Assembly: GCA_947381965.1 (NCBI GenBank)
Contig: CANCXX010000001.1
Coordinates: 1 to 64,000, forward strand
Source of the DNA: an uncultured bacterium
GTDB lineage: Bacteria; Bacillota; Clostridia; Lachnospirales; Lachnospiraceae
DNA: 64,000 nt
Direction of reading: 5' to 3'
Within the stretch, counting starts at the first letter, position 1; each line of letters starts with the position of its first letter. Shown one piece after another: positions 50,854-60,491 of the stretch. A program made the position numbers and the translations under genes. The notes beneath the pieces are model-generated. The model had not been told where the DNA came from, did not search any database, and saw only the letters and a program-made list of their open reading frames with translations.

Positions 50854-52284
50854 CTAGACTGTACCATGTTTCTTTGCGGGACGTTCTTCCTTTTTGGAAA
50901 GCAGCATCTCAAAAGCTCCGATTACATACTTTCTCGTATCTTCCGGTGCAACAATCTGGTCAACATATCCTCTTCTTGCTGCTCCCTGTGCGCTTGTCTG
51001 CGTTTCGGCATATTCAGCCGCACATTTTTCAATGGCCTCTGCTCCCTGTCCGTCACAGATAATCTTTGCTGCCAGTTTCGCATCCATTGTTCCAATCTGA
51101 GCGTCAGGCCATGCCATCGTAATGTCTGCCCCGATTGCTTTTGAATTCATGGTAACATATGCACTTCCAAATGCCTGCCCAATAATCACATTCACCTTGG
51201 GAACTGTGGCATTTGCAAACGCATATGTAAGCCTTGCGGCTGCCTTTGCAATCTTCTTTTCCGAACATTTATCCGCTTTAAAGCCTTTCACATTGGTAAG
51301 CGAAAGCACCGGAATTTCAAAAGCGTCACAGAAATTAATAAAATCTGCTGCCTTATCGCACCCTGCAGGCGTTAAAACTGCTTCAAATTTATCTGTAACT
51401 GTTCCGTCTTCTCCGTAAACCTCGCTGCGGTTTGCAACCGCGCCAACAGTAATCCCATTTAACTTGATAAATGCTGTGACCATTTCCTTTGCATATCTGC
51501 TCTTTACTTCAAACACAGCTCCCTCATCCGCAAGCTGTGACAAAGCAATAGAAGTATCTCCCACGCATCCTGCAATTTCTGCACATGCACGGTTCAAGTC
51601 GTCAGCACACTCTTCCAGTGTCATACAGCCTTCATTATTTCCAGGAAGCATACATACCAGTTCCCTGATTTTCGAAAGAACAGAAAGCTCATCCTCTGCC
51701 ACATCAACAATGCCTGCCTCTTCCCCCTGGAACGCTGCAGAGGAAGTATCGCATCTGCTAATTTCATTTCCATCCAGCGCATTAGGCGCATTTACAAATA
51801 ATTTCGCTTTCTTTTCTTCCATAAAAGCAAAGTCTGTTAATGTGGGAATCAGGGCAAGTCCGCCGCCACAGGAGCCAAAAACAGCCGTAATCTGAGGAAT
51901 TACGCCTGAGCATAAAACCTGTTTCTTATAAATTTCTCCAAATCCATTCAGTGCATCTGCCCCCTCCTGTAATCTAAGTCCGGCAGATTCAATCAACCCA
52001 ATTACGGGTGCTCCCATCTTCAGTGCCAGATCATAGAGGTTGGCAATTTTTTTCGCATGCATTTCACCAATACTGCCGCCCAAAACGGATGCATCCTGGC
52101 TGTATACATACACAAGGCTGCCGCCTATCACTCCATATCCGGTAATTACACCATCAGAAGGAGTTTCTGTCTGTTTCAGATTAAAATCAGTGCTTCTAGC
52201 CGTTACCTGCGCACCAATTTCAACGAAACTGTTTTCATCGAGTAAAGCTGTTATTCTTTGACTCGCCTGTGAAGTAGTACTCAT
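50854..52284 (-). CDS. mmdA: Biotin-dependent carboxyltransferase, MmdA (12S) type
   Basis: A 476-residue acyl-CoA carboxyltransferase. The crotonase-like two-domain fold shows SQDASVLGGSIGEMHAKKI and SCGGGLALIPTLTDFAFM in the N-half, and NVKGFKADKCSE, FGSAYVTMNSKAIGADI and WPDAQIGTM in the C-half. Family members carboxylate or decarboxylate acetyl-, propionyl- or methylmalonyl-CoA. First gene of mmdA-oadG-bccp-oadB-oadA; GGAGGG precedes the ATG. Acyl-CoA specificity cannot be read with certainty. Confidence 0.88.
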   Translation of the reverse strand: MSTTSQASQRITALLDENSFVEIGAQVTARSTDFNLKQTETPSDGVITGYGVIGGSLVYVYSQDASVLGGSIGEMHAKKIANLYDLALKMGAPVIGLIESAGLRLQEGADALNGFGEIYKKQVLCSGVIPQITAVFGSCGGGLALIPTLTDFAFMEEKKAKLFVNAPNALDGNEISRCDTSSAAFQGEEAGIVDVAEDELSVLSKIRELVCMLPGNNEGCMTLEECADDLNRACAEIAGCVGDTSIALSQLADEGAVFEVKSRYAKEMVTAFIKLNGITVGAVANRSEVYGEDGTVTDKFEAVLTPAGCDKAADFINFCDAFEIPVLSLTNVKGFKADKCSEKKIAKAAARLTYAFANATVPKVNVIIGQAFGSAYVTMNSKAIGADITMAWPDAQIGTMDAKLAAKIICDGQGAEAIEKCAAEYAETQTSAQGAARRGYVDQIVAPEDTRKYVIGAFEMLLSKKEERPAKKHGTV

Positions 52285-52356
52285 TATTCAGCCCTCCATT
52301 TTATATTAAAAAAAAATTAACTTTATTCATAGGGACACAAGTATCCCCATAATTTG

Positions 52357-52385
52357 TCTATAGCAGTATACCACAAATGTGACAA
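52357..52385 (-). promoter_or_regulatory. Promoter of the mmdA-oadA operon
   Basis: TTGTCA (52380-52385), 17-nt spacer, TATAGA (52357-52362). An overlapping extended -10 (TGGTATACT) is a second candidate. Leader about 65 nt. Confidence 0.5.
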
Positions 52386-52467
52386 ATCGCATAGGGTAAA
52401 GTTTGCAATTTTACATTTTTTTTACACCATTTTCCCCAAAGCCTGCCTATAACATGCGCCTAAACCT

Positions 52468-53517
52468 TTATATAGCAGATTCCAGTTCGGGAATTACAGG
52501 AATGGTTTCAAAAAAAATGGATTGGTCAATCTTCTTTTTTATATCCCCATTAGTGTTGTATAAAAGGATCAGCTTTGCATAAGCCGCCTCCGGAGAAATG
52601 TTCTGCATGGGAACCGCTCCTTTTTCCAGCACCGCTCCTGCTGTTACATAGTTTTTGCCCTGTACATTTTTGTAGGAAGCGGTATAAACAGGAATCTGTT
52701 CTTCGCAGCACCGTTCGATAAAAGCGGGAAGCGATTCCCCCTTCCCCACCGTGCAGGCGGTGGCAGAATGGTAAAGATAGTGAAGCACCGCGGCAGGCTT
52801 AATATTTAAATTGATAAACCGATAGTCGAGTCCCGGATAAGGACGTATCAGAAGGACCTGTCTGCTAAATTCAGGGCAACTCCTGGCAATAGGATTACGA
52901 TTTTCGTTCACCTGAGCAATGGAGGGATTTACCGGACTGTCAAAATATACAAACGCTCCTTCTTTCATTTTTCCAAACGGAACGCCGCCAAAGCTGCCAA
53001 ACGCATCTCTATAAGGGTCTGCTTCCATGATTCTTGTTGCCAGATAAACATTATTTTCCCCACATTCATTCCGGTACACTGTAAATACTCCTTTTAAAAT
53101 CCGGGTGCGGATCAGTTCCACTGCACTTCTGAAATTAATAAGCCCGTTGCTGCCTTTTTCTCCAAGAGGATAGTTTGATGCAGTAAGTACCACTGGCACT
53201 GGTACATGGGACAACAGCATTCCTAAAAGGGCTGAGGTGTAGGACAGTGTATCAGAGCCATGAGTTACTATAACTCCTGCATAATCTTCATAAGAAATAT
53301 TCCACATCACCTGACAAAGGGAAGTCCATGTGGTTAAATTCATGTTTTCACTTAATACAGATAAAGGATTTATCACTTCAAACGCTTCAATCCCTCCATA
53401 AACTTCTCCATATAAATTCATCAGATAATAGACAGATGCCCCTGTCACATCAATGTTTTTTCCTTCTACCCTGCTTCCTATGGTTCCCCCTGTTAAAACA
53501 ACCAGTATTTTTTTCAT
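52468..53517 (-). CDS. ansA: L-asparaginase
   Basis: A 349-residue asparaginase/glutaminase-family enzyme. VVLTGGTIGSRVEG (first Thr nucleophile, about residue 9) and VTHGSDTLSYTSALLG (second Thr-Asp motif, here HGSDT in place of HGTDT) are conserved. No signal peptide, so a cytoplasmic AnsA type. GGGAGG precedes ATG 53517. It converts asparagine to aspartate and ammonia, and is divergent from a carboxypeptidase gene. Confidence 0.9.
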   Translation of the reverse strand: MKKILVVLTGGTIGSRVEGKNIDVTGASVYYLMNLYGEVYGGIEAFEVINPLSVLSENMNLTTWTSLCQVMWNISYEDYAGVIVTHGSDTLSYTSALLGMLLSHVPVPVVLTASNYPLGEKGSNGLINFRSAVELIRTRILKGVFTVYRNECGENNVYLATRIMEADPYRDAFGSFGGVPFGKMKEGAFVYFDSPVNPSIAQVNENRNPIARSCPEFSRQVLLIRPYPGLDYRFINLNIKPAAVLHYLYHSATACTVGKGESLPAFIERCCEEQIPVYTASYKNVQGKNYVTAGAVLEKGAVPMQNISPEAAYAKLILLYNTNGDIKKKIDQSIFFETIPVIPELESAI

Positions 53518-53561
53518 ATAACCTCCCAAATTTTGATTTTCACAGACAACAAATACCTATC

Positions 53562-53589
53562 ATTATACTAAAAAATCCCCTTTTTTCAA
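53562..53589 (-). promoter_or_regulatory. Promoter of ansA
   Basis: TTGAAA (53584-53589), 16-nt spacer, perfect TATAAT (53562-53567). Leader about 40 nt. Confidence 0.65.
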
Positions 53590-53657
53590 TAGTGTCCGTA
53601 TATTTTCCCCTCCCATACACATATAAATAATTGAAACTACCTATCCGGACGAACATT

Positions 53658-55001
53658 ATGAAGCATATAAAAATTTCATTTTTTCTGCCGCTTAAGCTCT
53701 TACTTTACCTTATACTTATTTTCTTTCCGGCCTTCCTGTTTCTTACAAAGGTTTATGCAGAAGAAGACAGCAATGCCGACATAAAGCTGTACGCCCAGTC
53801 AGCCGTATTAATGGATGCTGCATCCGGCCGTATTTTATATGAAAAAAATGGTCAGGAAATCCTTCCCATGGCCAGCACCACCAAAATTATGACTTGTATT
53901 CTTGCTCTGGAATGCGGCAATATGGAAGATTACGCCTCCGCTTCTTCCTACGCGGCAAGCATGCCTAAAGTAAAGCTTTATGTAAACAATGGCGAATATT
54001 ATAAACTGAAAGATCTTCTCTATTCCCTTATGCTGGAATCCCATAACGATTCCGCTGTGGTTATAGCGGAACATATTGCGGGAAGCACGGAACGATTTGC
54101 AGATATGATGAATCAGAAAGCAAGGGATATTGGCTGCTTTGATACTTTTTTTATCACACCCAACGGCCTTGATGCCACTGCTTCCAGCGAAGATGGCACT
54201 GTAAGAGCCCATTCCACCACTGCCGCCGACCTTGCAAAAATTATGTCCTACTGCATTATGGATTCTCCCAAAAAAGAGGAATTTCTCGAAATCACCCGTA
54301 CTTCTTCTTATTCCTTTGGCAGTTATAAGGAAAAAGACGGAAGTTTCATACCAAGCGGCCGTACGTTCAACTGCAACAACCACAATGCTTTTCTTTCCAT
54401 GATGGAAGGCGCTCTTTCCGGGAAAACCGGCTTTACAGGAACCGCCGGTTATTGTTATGTAGGTTCCCTCCGACAGGATAACAGAACCTTTGTGGTGGCT
54501 CTCTTAGCCTGCGGCTGGCCTAACAATAAAACGTACAAATGGAGCGATACTAAAGCGCTTATGAACTACGGATTGGAAAATTTTGAATACCATACTCTGG
54601 CCGAAGCCGCTTATGATGAAAGCCGTTTAAAGCCTGTGAGAGTCATAAACGGACAGGTAGATGAACTAAACACAGACGCTTATACAGATATTAAAATTGT
54701 GCGTGAATGGGAAAATACTTCAGGCAGCCACAATTCCCCTGCCAAAAATAATACTACAGATGATTCCCTTTCCCTAAAAGGGTATGGACTGCTTTTGAAA
54801 AAAGGGGAAGAAATACAGGTTGACTGTCAGATAGCTGAGCATCTCACTGCTCCTGTCAGTGCCGGAACCCAGGTGGGATCTGTAAAATATCTGGTGGATG
54901 GGGAGGTGTACAAAGTAGAACACATCGTCACCTCTGATGATGTGTATGCCATTGACTTTACCTGGTGCCTGACCCAGATTCTTCAAAGGTACAGTCTGTA
55001 A
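53658..55001 (+). CDS. D-alanyl-D-alanine carboxypeptidase (DacF type)
   Basis: A 447-residue secreted or membrane-bound penicillin-binding protein that trims the terminal D-Ala of peptidoglycan stems. A hydrophobic signal (residues 7-32) precedes the S11 domain with SxxK in MASTTKIMT, SxN in ESHNDSA and KTG in SGKTGFTGTAGY. The C-terminal domain (about 340-447) is the accessory beta domain. ATG 53658 is chosen, although the ribosome site is weak; TTG 53631 is the alternative. A second such gene is at 58360. Confidence 0.9.
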   Translation: MKHIKISFFLPLKLLLYLILIFFPAFLFLTKVYAEEDSNADIKLYAQSAVLMDAASGRILYEKNGQEILPMASTTKIMTCILALECGNMEDYASASSYAASMPKVKLYVNNGEYYKLKDLLYSLMLESHNDSAVVIAEHIAGSTERFADMMNQKARDIGCFDTFFITPNGLDATASSEDGTVRAHSTTAADLAKIMSYCIMDSPKKEEFLEITRTSSYSFGSYKEKDGSFIPSGRTFNCNNHNAFLSMMEGALSGKTGFTGTAGYCYVGSLRQDNRTFVVALLACGWPNNKTYKWSDTKALMNYGLENFEYHTLAEAAYDESRLKPVRVINGQVDELNTDAYTDIKIVREWENTSGSHNSPAKNNTTDDSLSLKGYGLLLKKGEEIQVDCQIAEHLTAPVSAGTQVGSVKYLVDGEVYKVEHIVTSDDVYAIDFTWCLTQILQRYSL

Positions 55002-55023
55002 AAAGTATTATCTGCCCTTTACA

Positions 55024-55056
55024 GGAACCTGTTTACGGGCAGGTTCCCGTTTTCTT
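55024..55056 (+). terminator. Terminator between dacF-like and scpB
   Basis: 8-bp stem GGAACCTG / CAGGTTCC with an 8-nt loop (55024-55047), followed by CCGTTTTCTTT. Convergent genes on either side. Confidence 0.75.
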
Positions 55057-55058
55057 TA

Positions 55059-55628
55059 CTATATATCCAGCTGGACACTGGCCTCCTGCTCAGCCTGGAT
55101 TTTAAATTCCTCTATCTGTACCGCTGACAGCTCTGGCAGCTCTTCCAAGGATTTGACGCCAAAGCTCCGCAAAAACTCTTCCGTGGTTCCAAACAAAAGG
55201 GGACGCCCTGGCGCATCCATCCGTCCCACTTCCATTACAAGTCCAAATTCCACCAGCCTGTTGACTGCATGGTCACAGCTTACCCCTCTGATTTTTTCTA
55301 TTTCTGCTCTGGTGATCGGCTGCTTATAGGCAATTATGGAAAGTGTCTCCAACACAGTGTCCGTAAGCACATACTTGCGGGGAGTTTTTGCAATTTTTAT
55401 CAGATATTCATACATCTCTGCCTTGGTGCACATTTGAAAGGAACCGTCAAATTCCATCAGCGTCACGCCACATTCCTTTCCTTCATAGTCTGCCTGCATT
55501 TCCATAAGCAGCTCTCTTGTATGCTTTTTGTCCGCCTCAATCACCGCCGCAAGCCGTTCCACTTCCACCGATTCTCCCATAGTAAAAAGAACGGCCTCCA
55601 ATATCGCTTTTTCCTTCTGCCTGTCCAA
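55059..55628 (-). CDS. scpB: Segregation and condensation protein B
   Basis: A 189-residue ScpB, a winged-helix kleisin partner of SMC condensin. AILEAVLFTMGESVE at the N-terminus, YVLTDTVLETLSIIAYKQPITRAEIEKIRGV, and PGRPLLFGTTEEFLRSFG are characteristic. The start is TTG 55628 with AGGAGG 8 nt upstream. It follows scpA by about 136 bp, unusually far for this pair. Confidence 0.93.
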   Translation of the reverse strand: MDRQKEKAILEAVLFTMGESVEVERLAAVIEADKKHTRELLMEMQADYEGKECGVTLMEFDGSFQMCTKAEMYEYLIKIAKTPRKYVLTDTVLETLSIIAYKQPITRAEIEKIRGVSCDHAVNRLVEFGLVMEVGRMDAPGRPLLFGTTEEFLRSFGVKSLEELPELSAVQIEEFKIQAEQEASVQLDI

Positions 55629-55764
55629 GAGCGTTACCTCCTATTCCAGTTCCGCGCCCGTCCCTGCAGTGCCTTCAGCATCAGATGCAATCCATAATGC
55701 TGCGCATCTCGTATTTCCTCCGGGCACCTCCCAGGACGTCCGCTGTTTTCCTGTTTTGCTTCTT

Positions 55765-56511
55765 TTATATTTCGTTTGAAGTAATGATGATATCATCAAA
55801 GGTGTCTTCCTGTACAATAGAAATTTTCCCCATCTTCATCATTTCCAGTATCACAAGGAAAGTAACTATTGTTTCCATTTTGCTTTTCTGCTTTTCCAAA
55901 AGCGCTTTAAAACTAAAAGTCTTGTGGAAACGGATATACTCCTCCACATAAAGCGTTTTCTGGTCCATGTCCACTTCATCTTTTTCAATTTGTCCGAAAG
56001 TGCTTCTTACAGGGTCAATCTTATCCTCCTGTCTGCGCATTACCATTCGGAACAATTCCTGAAGCCTGCTAAGGTCTGCGCCTCCCAGCAAAACTTCCAT
56101 ATCCACAGGCGGTTTATAGTTTTCAATTTCTTTTGGAAGTGTCCGGCCCTTAAACAGGGTTCTTGCAGCATCCACCTGCCTGTCCTTTAATTCGTAAGAC
56201 ATGTATTTATACATTTTATACTCCAGCAGTTTTTGCACCAACTCCGCTCTTGGGTCTTCCTCTTCCCCTTCTTCATTTATTTCCTTGGGAAGAAGCATTT
56301 TGCATTTAATATCTAAAAGAGTAGCCGCCATCACCAAAAACTCACTCATTACATTCATATCTTCCGTTTCCATGGCCTGTATGTACTCCAGATATTGGGC
56401 AGTAATTTCCACAATTGGAATGTCGTAAATATCCACTTTGTTCTTTTCTATTAAATGCAGAAGCAGATCAAGAGGACCTTCAAAAGCCTGCAGCTTTACT
56501 GATATAGCCAT
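55765..56511 (-). CDS. scpA: Segregation and condensation protein A
   Basis: A 248-residue kleisin bridging SMC heads in chromosome compaction. FEGPLDLLLHLIEKNKVDIYDIPI and EFLVMAATLLDIKCKMLLP at the N-terminus, and a C-terminal winged helix (FLVILEMMKMGKISIVQ) are diagnostic. GGGAG precedes ATG 56511. The 136-bp gap to scpB carries no recognised gene. Confidence 0.94.
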   Translation of the reverse strand: MAISVKLQAFEGPLDLLLHLIEKNKVDIYDIPIVEITAQYLEYIQAMETEDMNVMSEFLVMAATLLDIKCKMLLPKEINEEGEEEDPRAELVQKLLEYKMYKYMSYELKDRQVDAARTLFKGRTLPKEIENYKPPVDMEVLLGGADLSRLQELFRMVMRRQEDKIDPVRSTFGQIEKDEVDMDQKTLYVEEYIRFHKTFSFKALLEKQKSKMETIVTFLVILEMMKMGKISIVQEDTFDDIIITSNEI

Positions 56512-56574
56512 TTTATACTCCCTGCCTGTTATTCCAGATTATATAAAGAATGCTTTGCCTGCAAAAGGACTCAT

Positions 56575-57210
56575 TTACCTGCAGATTTCCACCGTTGCAC
56601 TTGTGCCCAGCCTGTTTGCTCCGGCTTTTATCATGGCAAGCGCCGTTTCCTTATCCCTGATACCGCCAGAAGCTTTGACCCCCATGTCATTCCCCACCGC
56701 TTTACGCATCAGGGCAACATCTTCCGCTTTTGCTCCTCCGGTGGAAAATCCAGTGGAAGTCTTTACAAAGTCCGCCCCAGCTTCCTTTGCCAGCCTGCAG
56801 GCTGTTATTTTTTCCTCATCTGTCAAAAGACATGTCTCAATAATCACCTTTAGAAGTGTACTGCCACAGGCTCCTTTTACTTCGCTAATGTCAGCTTTTA
56901 CCACATCATACAGTCCATCCTTCAAAGCGCCTACGTTAATTACCATATCAATTTCGTGCGCACCATCCTCCACTGCTGCGGATGCCTCCGCTGCCTTTAT
57001 GCGGGAAGCCATCTGGCCCAAAGGAAAGCCCACTACTGTACAGACATGTACATCCGATCCTTTTAAAAGTTTTGCTGCATATGCCGTATAATAACCATTG
57101 ACGCATACCGACATAAAACCATTTTCCCTGGCTTCCTCACAAACCCGCCTTACCTGAGCCCTAACAGCGTCCGCCTTCAAAATCGTATGATCAAACAACT
57201 TAGTATCCAT
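56575..57210 (-). CDS. deoC: Deoxyribose-phosphate aldolase
   Basis: A 211-residue class I aldolase: 2-deoxyribose 5-phosphate to glyceraldehyde 3-phosphate and acetaldehyde. [39 protein letters not shown] and [14 protein letters not shown] (Schiff-base Lys) are conserved. AGGAG precedes ATG 57210. It is not obviously in an operon with other nucleoside genes. Confidence 0.95.
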   Translation of the reverse strand: MDTKLFDHTILKADAVRAQVRRVCEEARENGFMSVCVNGYYTAYAAKLLKGSDVHVCTVVGFPLGQMASRIKAAEASAAVEDGAHEIDMVINVGALKDGLYDVVKADISEVKGACGSTLLKVIIETCLLTDEEKITACRLAKEAGADFVKTSTGFSTGGAKAEDVALMRKAVGNDMGVKASGGIRDKETALAMIKAGANRLGTSATVEICR

Positions 57211-57229
57211 ATTTTTCTCCTATTCTATT

Positions 57230-57353
57230 CCAGTTCCGCAACTGCACTCTCCAGCGCCTTAACCCACAGAGCAAATCCAGTCTGTTTCACATCCTGTTTT
57301 TCCTCTGGGCGCTTCCTTGTGCCGTTGCTATTTTCCCAGTTCCGCAACTGCAC
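57230..57353. repeat. Two 18-bp direct repeats upstream of deoC
   Basis: CCAGTTCCGCAACTGCAC occurs at 57230-57247 and 57336-57353. Each contains CAGTT-CCGC-AACTG, a 5-bp inverted repeat. A partial copy, ATTCCAGTTCCGC, begins at 55643 upstream of scpB. Role unknown; protein-binding sites or a dispersed short repeat are possible. Confidence 0.6.
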
Positions 57354-57382
57354 CTTGTTGCTGTTTTTATATTCTGTATTAC

Positions 57383-58240
57383 CTAAACGCCTGCCCTTGT
57401 AATATCTATCACAACCACTTCTCCCGGATTAAATATTCTTATGGGAAGCGTATGTGTCCCCAACCCCCGTCCAAGGATCATAGAAGTCTTGCCTTTATGG
57501 AACATCCCGCCGTCATATTTGGGAAACAGACGGAGGGATGGTGAAATTACCCCTCCCAAAATGGGCAGCCTCATCAAACCTCCATGCACATGGCCTGAAA
57601 CCACAAGATCTGCTCCCCATCCGGCATAGGCTTCAAAGTAATCAGGATTATGGGCAATTAGCAAAGAAGCCCTTGACCCATCCGGCCTTCCTAAAAGTTC
57701 CTCCAGATATTCTGACTCCATCCGTGCAAAATTAAATTTTCCATAATACTTCCAGTCAATTTCTGCTCCATAAATCTCCATATTAAAGTCTGGAAGATAT
57801 ATCTTTTCATTGACCAGATGCTTCACTCCCGCCTTTTTAATCCCATCTGTAAAGTCCTCATACATTGTTCCAAACTGACCCGGATAGGTTTTTGTCTTAT
57901 ACTCATGGTTTCCATTACCATAATAAACCGGATAATTGGCAGCAAGCGCACAGACAAAGGCTTTAGCTGTGCTGGTGTCTCCCTCTTTTGAAGAAGTATA
58001 CATATCTCCCGCAATTACTATCATATCAGGATTCAGTCTGCGGATCGCTCCAAGAAGCTTTTCATTTTCTTTTCCAAATGATTTATTATGCAGGTCCGAA
58101 AGAAGGATGATTCTGCCATCCTTCTTAAGGTTCTTCATACTGCATCTGTATCTTCTTATCACAAAACGGCTGCAGTCTATTGCCATAACTGTCAGAAAAA
58201 AAACTGCCAGTACTGCCATAATTCCAATTAATATTGCCAA
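57383..58240 (-). CDS. Membrane-anchored metallophosphoesterase (YkuE-like)
   Basis: A 285-residue calcineurin-like phosphoesterase. A hydrophobic N-terminal helix (ILIGIMAVLAVFFLTVMAI) anchors it. LLSDLHNKSFG, VIAGDMYTS, YGNGNHEY and VSGHVHGGLMRLP are the five-block metal site. It may hydrolyse phosphodiesters at the membrane, as YkuE-type enzymes do. TTG 58240 has AAGGA 8 nt upstream; ATG 58219 is an alternative. Confidence 0.88.
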   Translation of the reverse strand: MAILIGIMAVLAVFFLTVMAIDCSRFVIRRYRCSMKNLKKDGRIILLSDLHNKSFGKENEKLLGAIRRLNPDMIVIAGDMYTSSKEGDTSTAKAFVCALAANYPVYYGNGNHEYKTKTYPGQFGTMYEDFTDGIKKAGVKHLVNEKIYLPDFNMEIYGAEIDWKYYGKFNFARMESEYLEELLGRPDGSRASLLIAHNPDYFEAYAGWGADLVVSGHVHGGLMRLPILGGVISPSLRLFPKYDGGMFHKGKTSMILGRGLGTHTLPIRIFNPGEVVVIDITRAGV

Positions 58241-58359
58241 AGCTTTATTCCTTCCCGTTTTATCTCCGCCGCCTGACGGCCCATTCCCTCAATATATGCC
58301 CCAAAAATAATTCCAACTATACACATCTGTGTTTAATAGTTTTCCAACATGCCATCTTT

Positions 58360-59526
58360 TTATAAGCTGCAGAATAATTTCCATACTTTAATAAGGTAAT
58401 CCTTATATCCGGCTTTCTCTATTGTCACATCGGAAAGAATGGAAACGCTGCCTATTCTCTGTCCGTTTAGCTTATACACTGCTTCCCCAACTGCGTCCCC
58501 TCTTTTTACAGGAGCAATAAGCTCCGGCGGCAATGAGATAACCTTCTCAATGCTGCTAAGGTCGCTTCCTGCCACATCCAGATAGCGGAAAGGCCCCTGA
58601 TAGGTAAGCGCCGCTTCCTCCCTGACACCTCCCTTTACAGGAAGCGAGGGAAGCTGCTCTTTGTTGGCATCCTCATATAAAGTGCTGATGCTGTATCCAT
58701 AGTCCAAAAGCGCCATAGCATCCTGAAAACGGGTTTTGTTGCTGGGCGACCCCATCACTACCGCAATCAGATCTATGCCGTCTTTACTGGCTGTTGCAGA
58801 AAGGCAATACAATGCCTTGCTGGTTGAGCCTGTTTTAAGGCCTGTAGTCCATTGGTACATTTTCAGCAGCTTATTGGTACTGGACAATGTAAAATTACTG
58901 GTTCCCTGTCTTGTCACATGGGTGATATCCTCCATCCAAATCTTTGTATAGTCCAAGATCTGTGGATATTTTGTTACCAGTTCCCGGGACATAGCCGCTA
59001 CATCTTTTGCAGAAGTGTAATGGTTGTCAGATTCGCTAAGCCCACAGCAGTCTTCAAAATGCGTGTTCGTCAGCCCCATCTCCTGGGCACGCTGATTCAT
59101 TAGCTTTACAAACTCTTCCTCACTGCCTGCAATAAATTCTGCGGCCGCTACACTGGCATCATTGCCGGACGCAACTGCAATACACTTGATAATGGTTTCC
59201 AGTGTCTGTACTTCCCCCTCCTCCAGAAAGACCTGGGAGCCTCCCATGGATTTGGCATATGCGCTGGTTATTACCTCACTGTCAAGGCGCACTCTCCCTG
59301 TGCCCAAATGATCAAAAATCACCAGCAGCGTCATAATTTTTGTGATGCTTGCAGGACTGCGCCTTTCATCGGCATTTTGTTCGCATATTACCTGTCCGGT
59401 GGATGCTTCCAGCACAATGTAAGAAGGCGCTTCCACCGAAGGCGCAGCAGATGCCTCCAGCGGCATCACCAGCAAAAAAATAAAACACATCACATAGCAT
59501 AGGGTTACTTTAAAATATTGTTTCAC
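58360..59526 (-). CDS. D-alanyl-D-alanine carboxypeptidase (DacF type), second copy
   Basis: A 388-residue S11-family carboxypeptidase. Signal peptide (about 1-27, CYVMCFIFLLVMPLEASA), SxxK in PASITKIMT, SxN in VASGNDAS, KTG in GLKTGSTSKA, and a C-terminal accessory domain (about 290-370). The GTG start has GGGGAG 10 nt upstream. It probably works on the same wall as the copy at 53.7 kb; the two differ in length and in the SxN neighbourhood. Confidence 0.92.
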   Translation of the reverse strand: MKQYFKVTLCYVMCFIFLLVMPLEASAAPSVEAPSYIVLEASTGQVICEQNADERRSPASITKIMTLLVIFDHLGTGRVRLDSEVITSAYAKSMGGSQVFLEEGEVQTLETIIKCIAVASGNDASVAAAEFIAGSEEEFVKLMNQRAQEMGLTNTHFEDCCGLSESDNHYTSAKDVAAMSRELVTKYPQILDYTKIWMEDITHVTRQGTSNFTLSSTNKLLKMYQWTTGLKTGSTSKALYCLSATASKDGIDLIAVVMGSPSNKTRFQDAMALLDYGYSISTLYEDANKEQLPSLPVKGGVREEAALTYQGPFRYLDVAGSDLSSIEKVISLPPELIAPVKRGDAVGEAVYKLNGQRIGSVSILSDVTIEKAGYKDYLIKVWKLFCSL

Positions 59527-59598
59527 GTAATTGTTCTCCCCTTATGTATTCTATTACTATGGATATGTTTTATTTAAATTTAAAATGCAAGTACAATT

Positions 59599-60192
59599 TT
59601 AATACCATCTCGCCCTAAAAGAATGGTAAGCGTCGGTAAGCTTTTCCTTTTGTTCCTTTAAGCTGATATGAAATACCTTCATAAGCTTTGTTATGTAATC
59701 AATTGTCGCCAAAGCCAATGCAAGCTTACATAATCTGATGCCCCAGGCAAAATCCCACCGATCCACGAGTCCTAAAATCTGTCCGTGCAGAAATGTAATA
59801 ATAATGATCGCATAAAATCCCCATGCAATGGTACTTTCCAGGCAGATAATCCCCTGATAATTGCAGGGCTTTTCATTGTAATCCCAGTACACCTCACCAA
59901 ACAGCTTCAGCATCAGCTTTCCCACCAGATACTCAAAAGTCGTGGCAAGCAATGCACCCGCCAGATACAGTCCTATCAGATTTTCTCTAAGAGGATGCAG
60001 AATAATATATCCTAAAACTCCTCCAAACCCATAAATAGGACAAAAAGGGCCTCTCCCAAAACCGCGGTTTGTCAGCTTTCTGTTACAAAATGACATATAA
60101 ATGGATTCGACCAGCCATCCAATTACACTGTAAATGATGAATGCCGCTGTCAGATGATACACATCTGTGCCAAATAATTCTTTCGTCCACAT
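59599..60192 (-). CDS. Putative ABC-transporter permease, CmpB family
   Basis: A 197-residue membrane protein of the ABC_trans_CmpB family, common in Clostridia and mostly uncharacterised. FIIYSVIGWLVESIYMSFCNRKLTNRGFGRGPFCPIYGFGG is the family signature. About five helices. A basic C-terminus (KEQKEKLTDAYHSFRARW). ATG 60192 follows AAGGGA. No ATPase is adjacent, so transport is doubtful. Confidence 0.82.
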   Translation of the reverse strand: MWTKELFGTDVYHLTAAFIIYSVIGWLVESIYMSFCNRKLTNRGFGRGPFCPIYGFGGVLGYIILHPLRENLIGLYLAGALLATTFEYLVGKLMLKLFGEVYWDYNEKPCNYQGIICLESTIAWGFYAIIIITFLHGQILGLVDRWDFAWGIRLCKLALALATIDYITKLMKVFHISLKEQKEKLTDAYHSFRARWY

Positions 60193-60269
60193 AGTCGTCC
60201 ATCCCTTCCCCCAACCTTTGCGGAGCCAGCCTTGTTTCACAAAATCTCTGTTACAGCCCTCCGTACAAG

Positions 60270-60300
60270 AAAGCCCTTGGATTTCTCAATCAAGGGCTTT
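60270..60300 (-). terminator. Terminator of rpsU
   Basis: Perfect 10-bp stem AAAGCCCTTG / CAAGGGCTTT with an 11-nt loop, 14 bp after the rpsU stop; a short T-rich stretch follows. Confidence 0.75.
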
Positions 60301-60314
60301 ACATTGTACGCTAA

Positions 60315-60491
60315 TTAGCTGTATTTACGTTTTCTTGCTGCTTCAGATTTCTTTTTGCGTCTTACGCTAGGCTTTTCGTAATGCTCTCTCTTACGAATCT
60401 CCTGCTGAATACCAGCCTTTGCGCAACTTCTTTTGAAACGACGTAAAGCGCTATCTAAAGTCTCGTTCTCTTTAACGATTACGTTTGACAT
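60315..60491 (-). CDS. rpsU: Ribosomal protein S21
   Basis: A 58-residue, strongly basic ribosomal protein. [28 protein letters not shown] and [17 protein letters not shown] are typical of Firmicute S21. It starts at ATG 60491 with GGGAGG upstream. It has a strong own promoter and terminator. Confidence 0.96.
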   Translation of the reverse strand: MSNVIVKENETLDSALRRFKRSCAKAGIQQEIRKREHYEKPSVRRKKKSEAARKRKYS

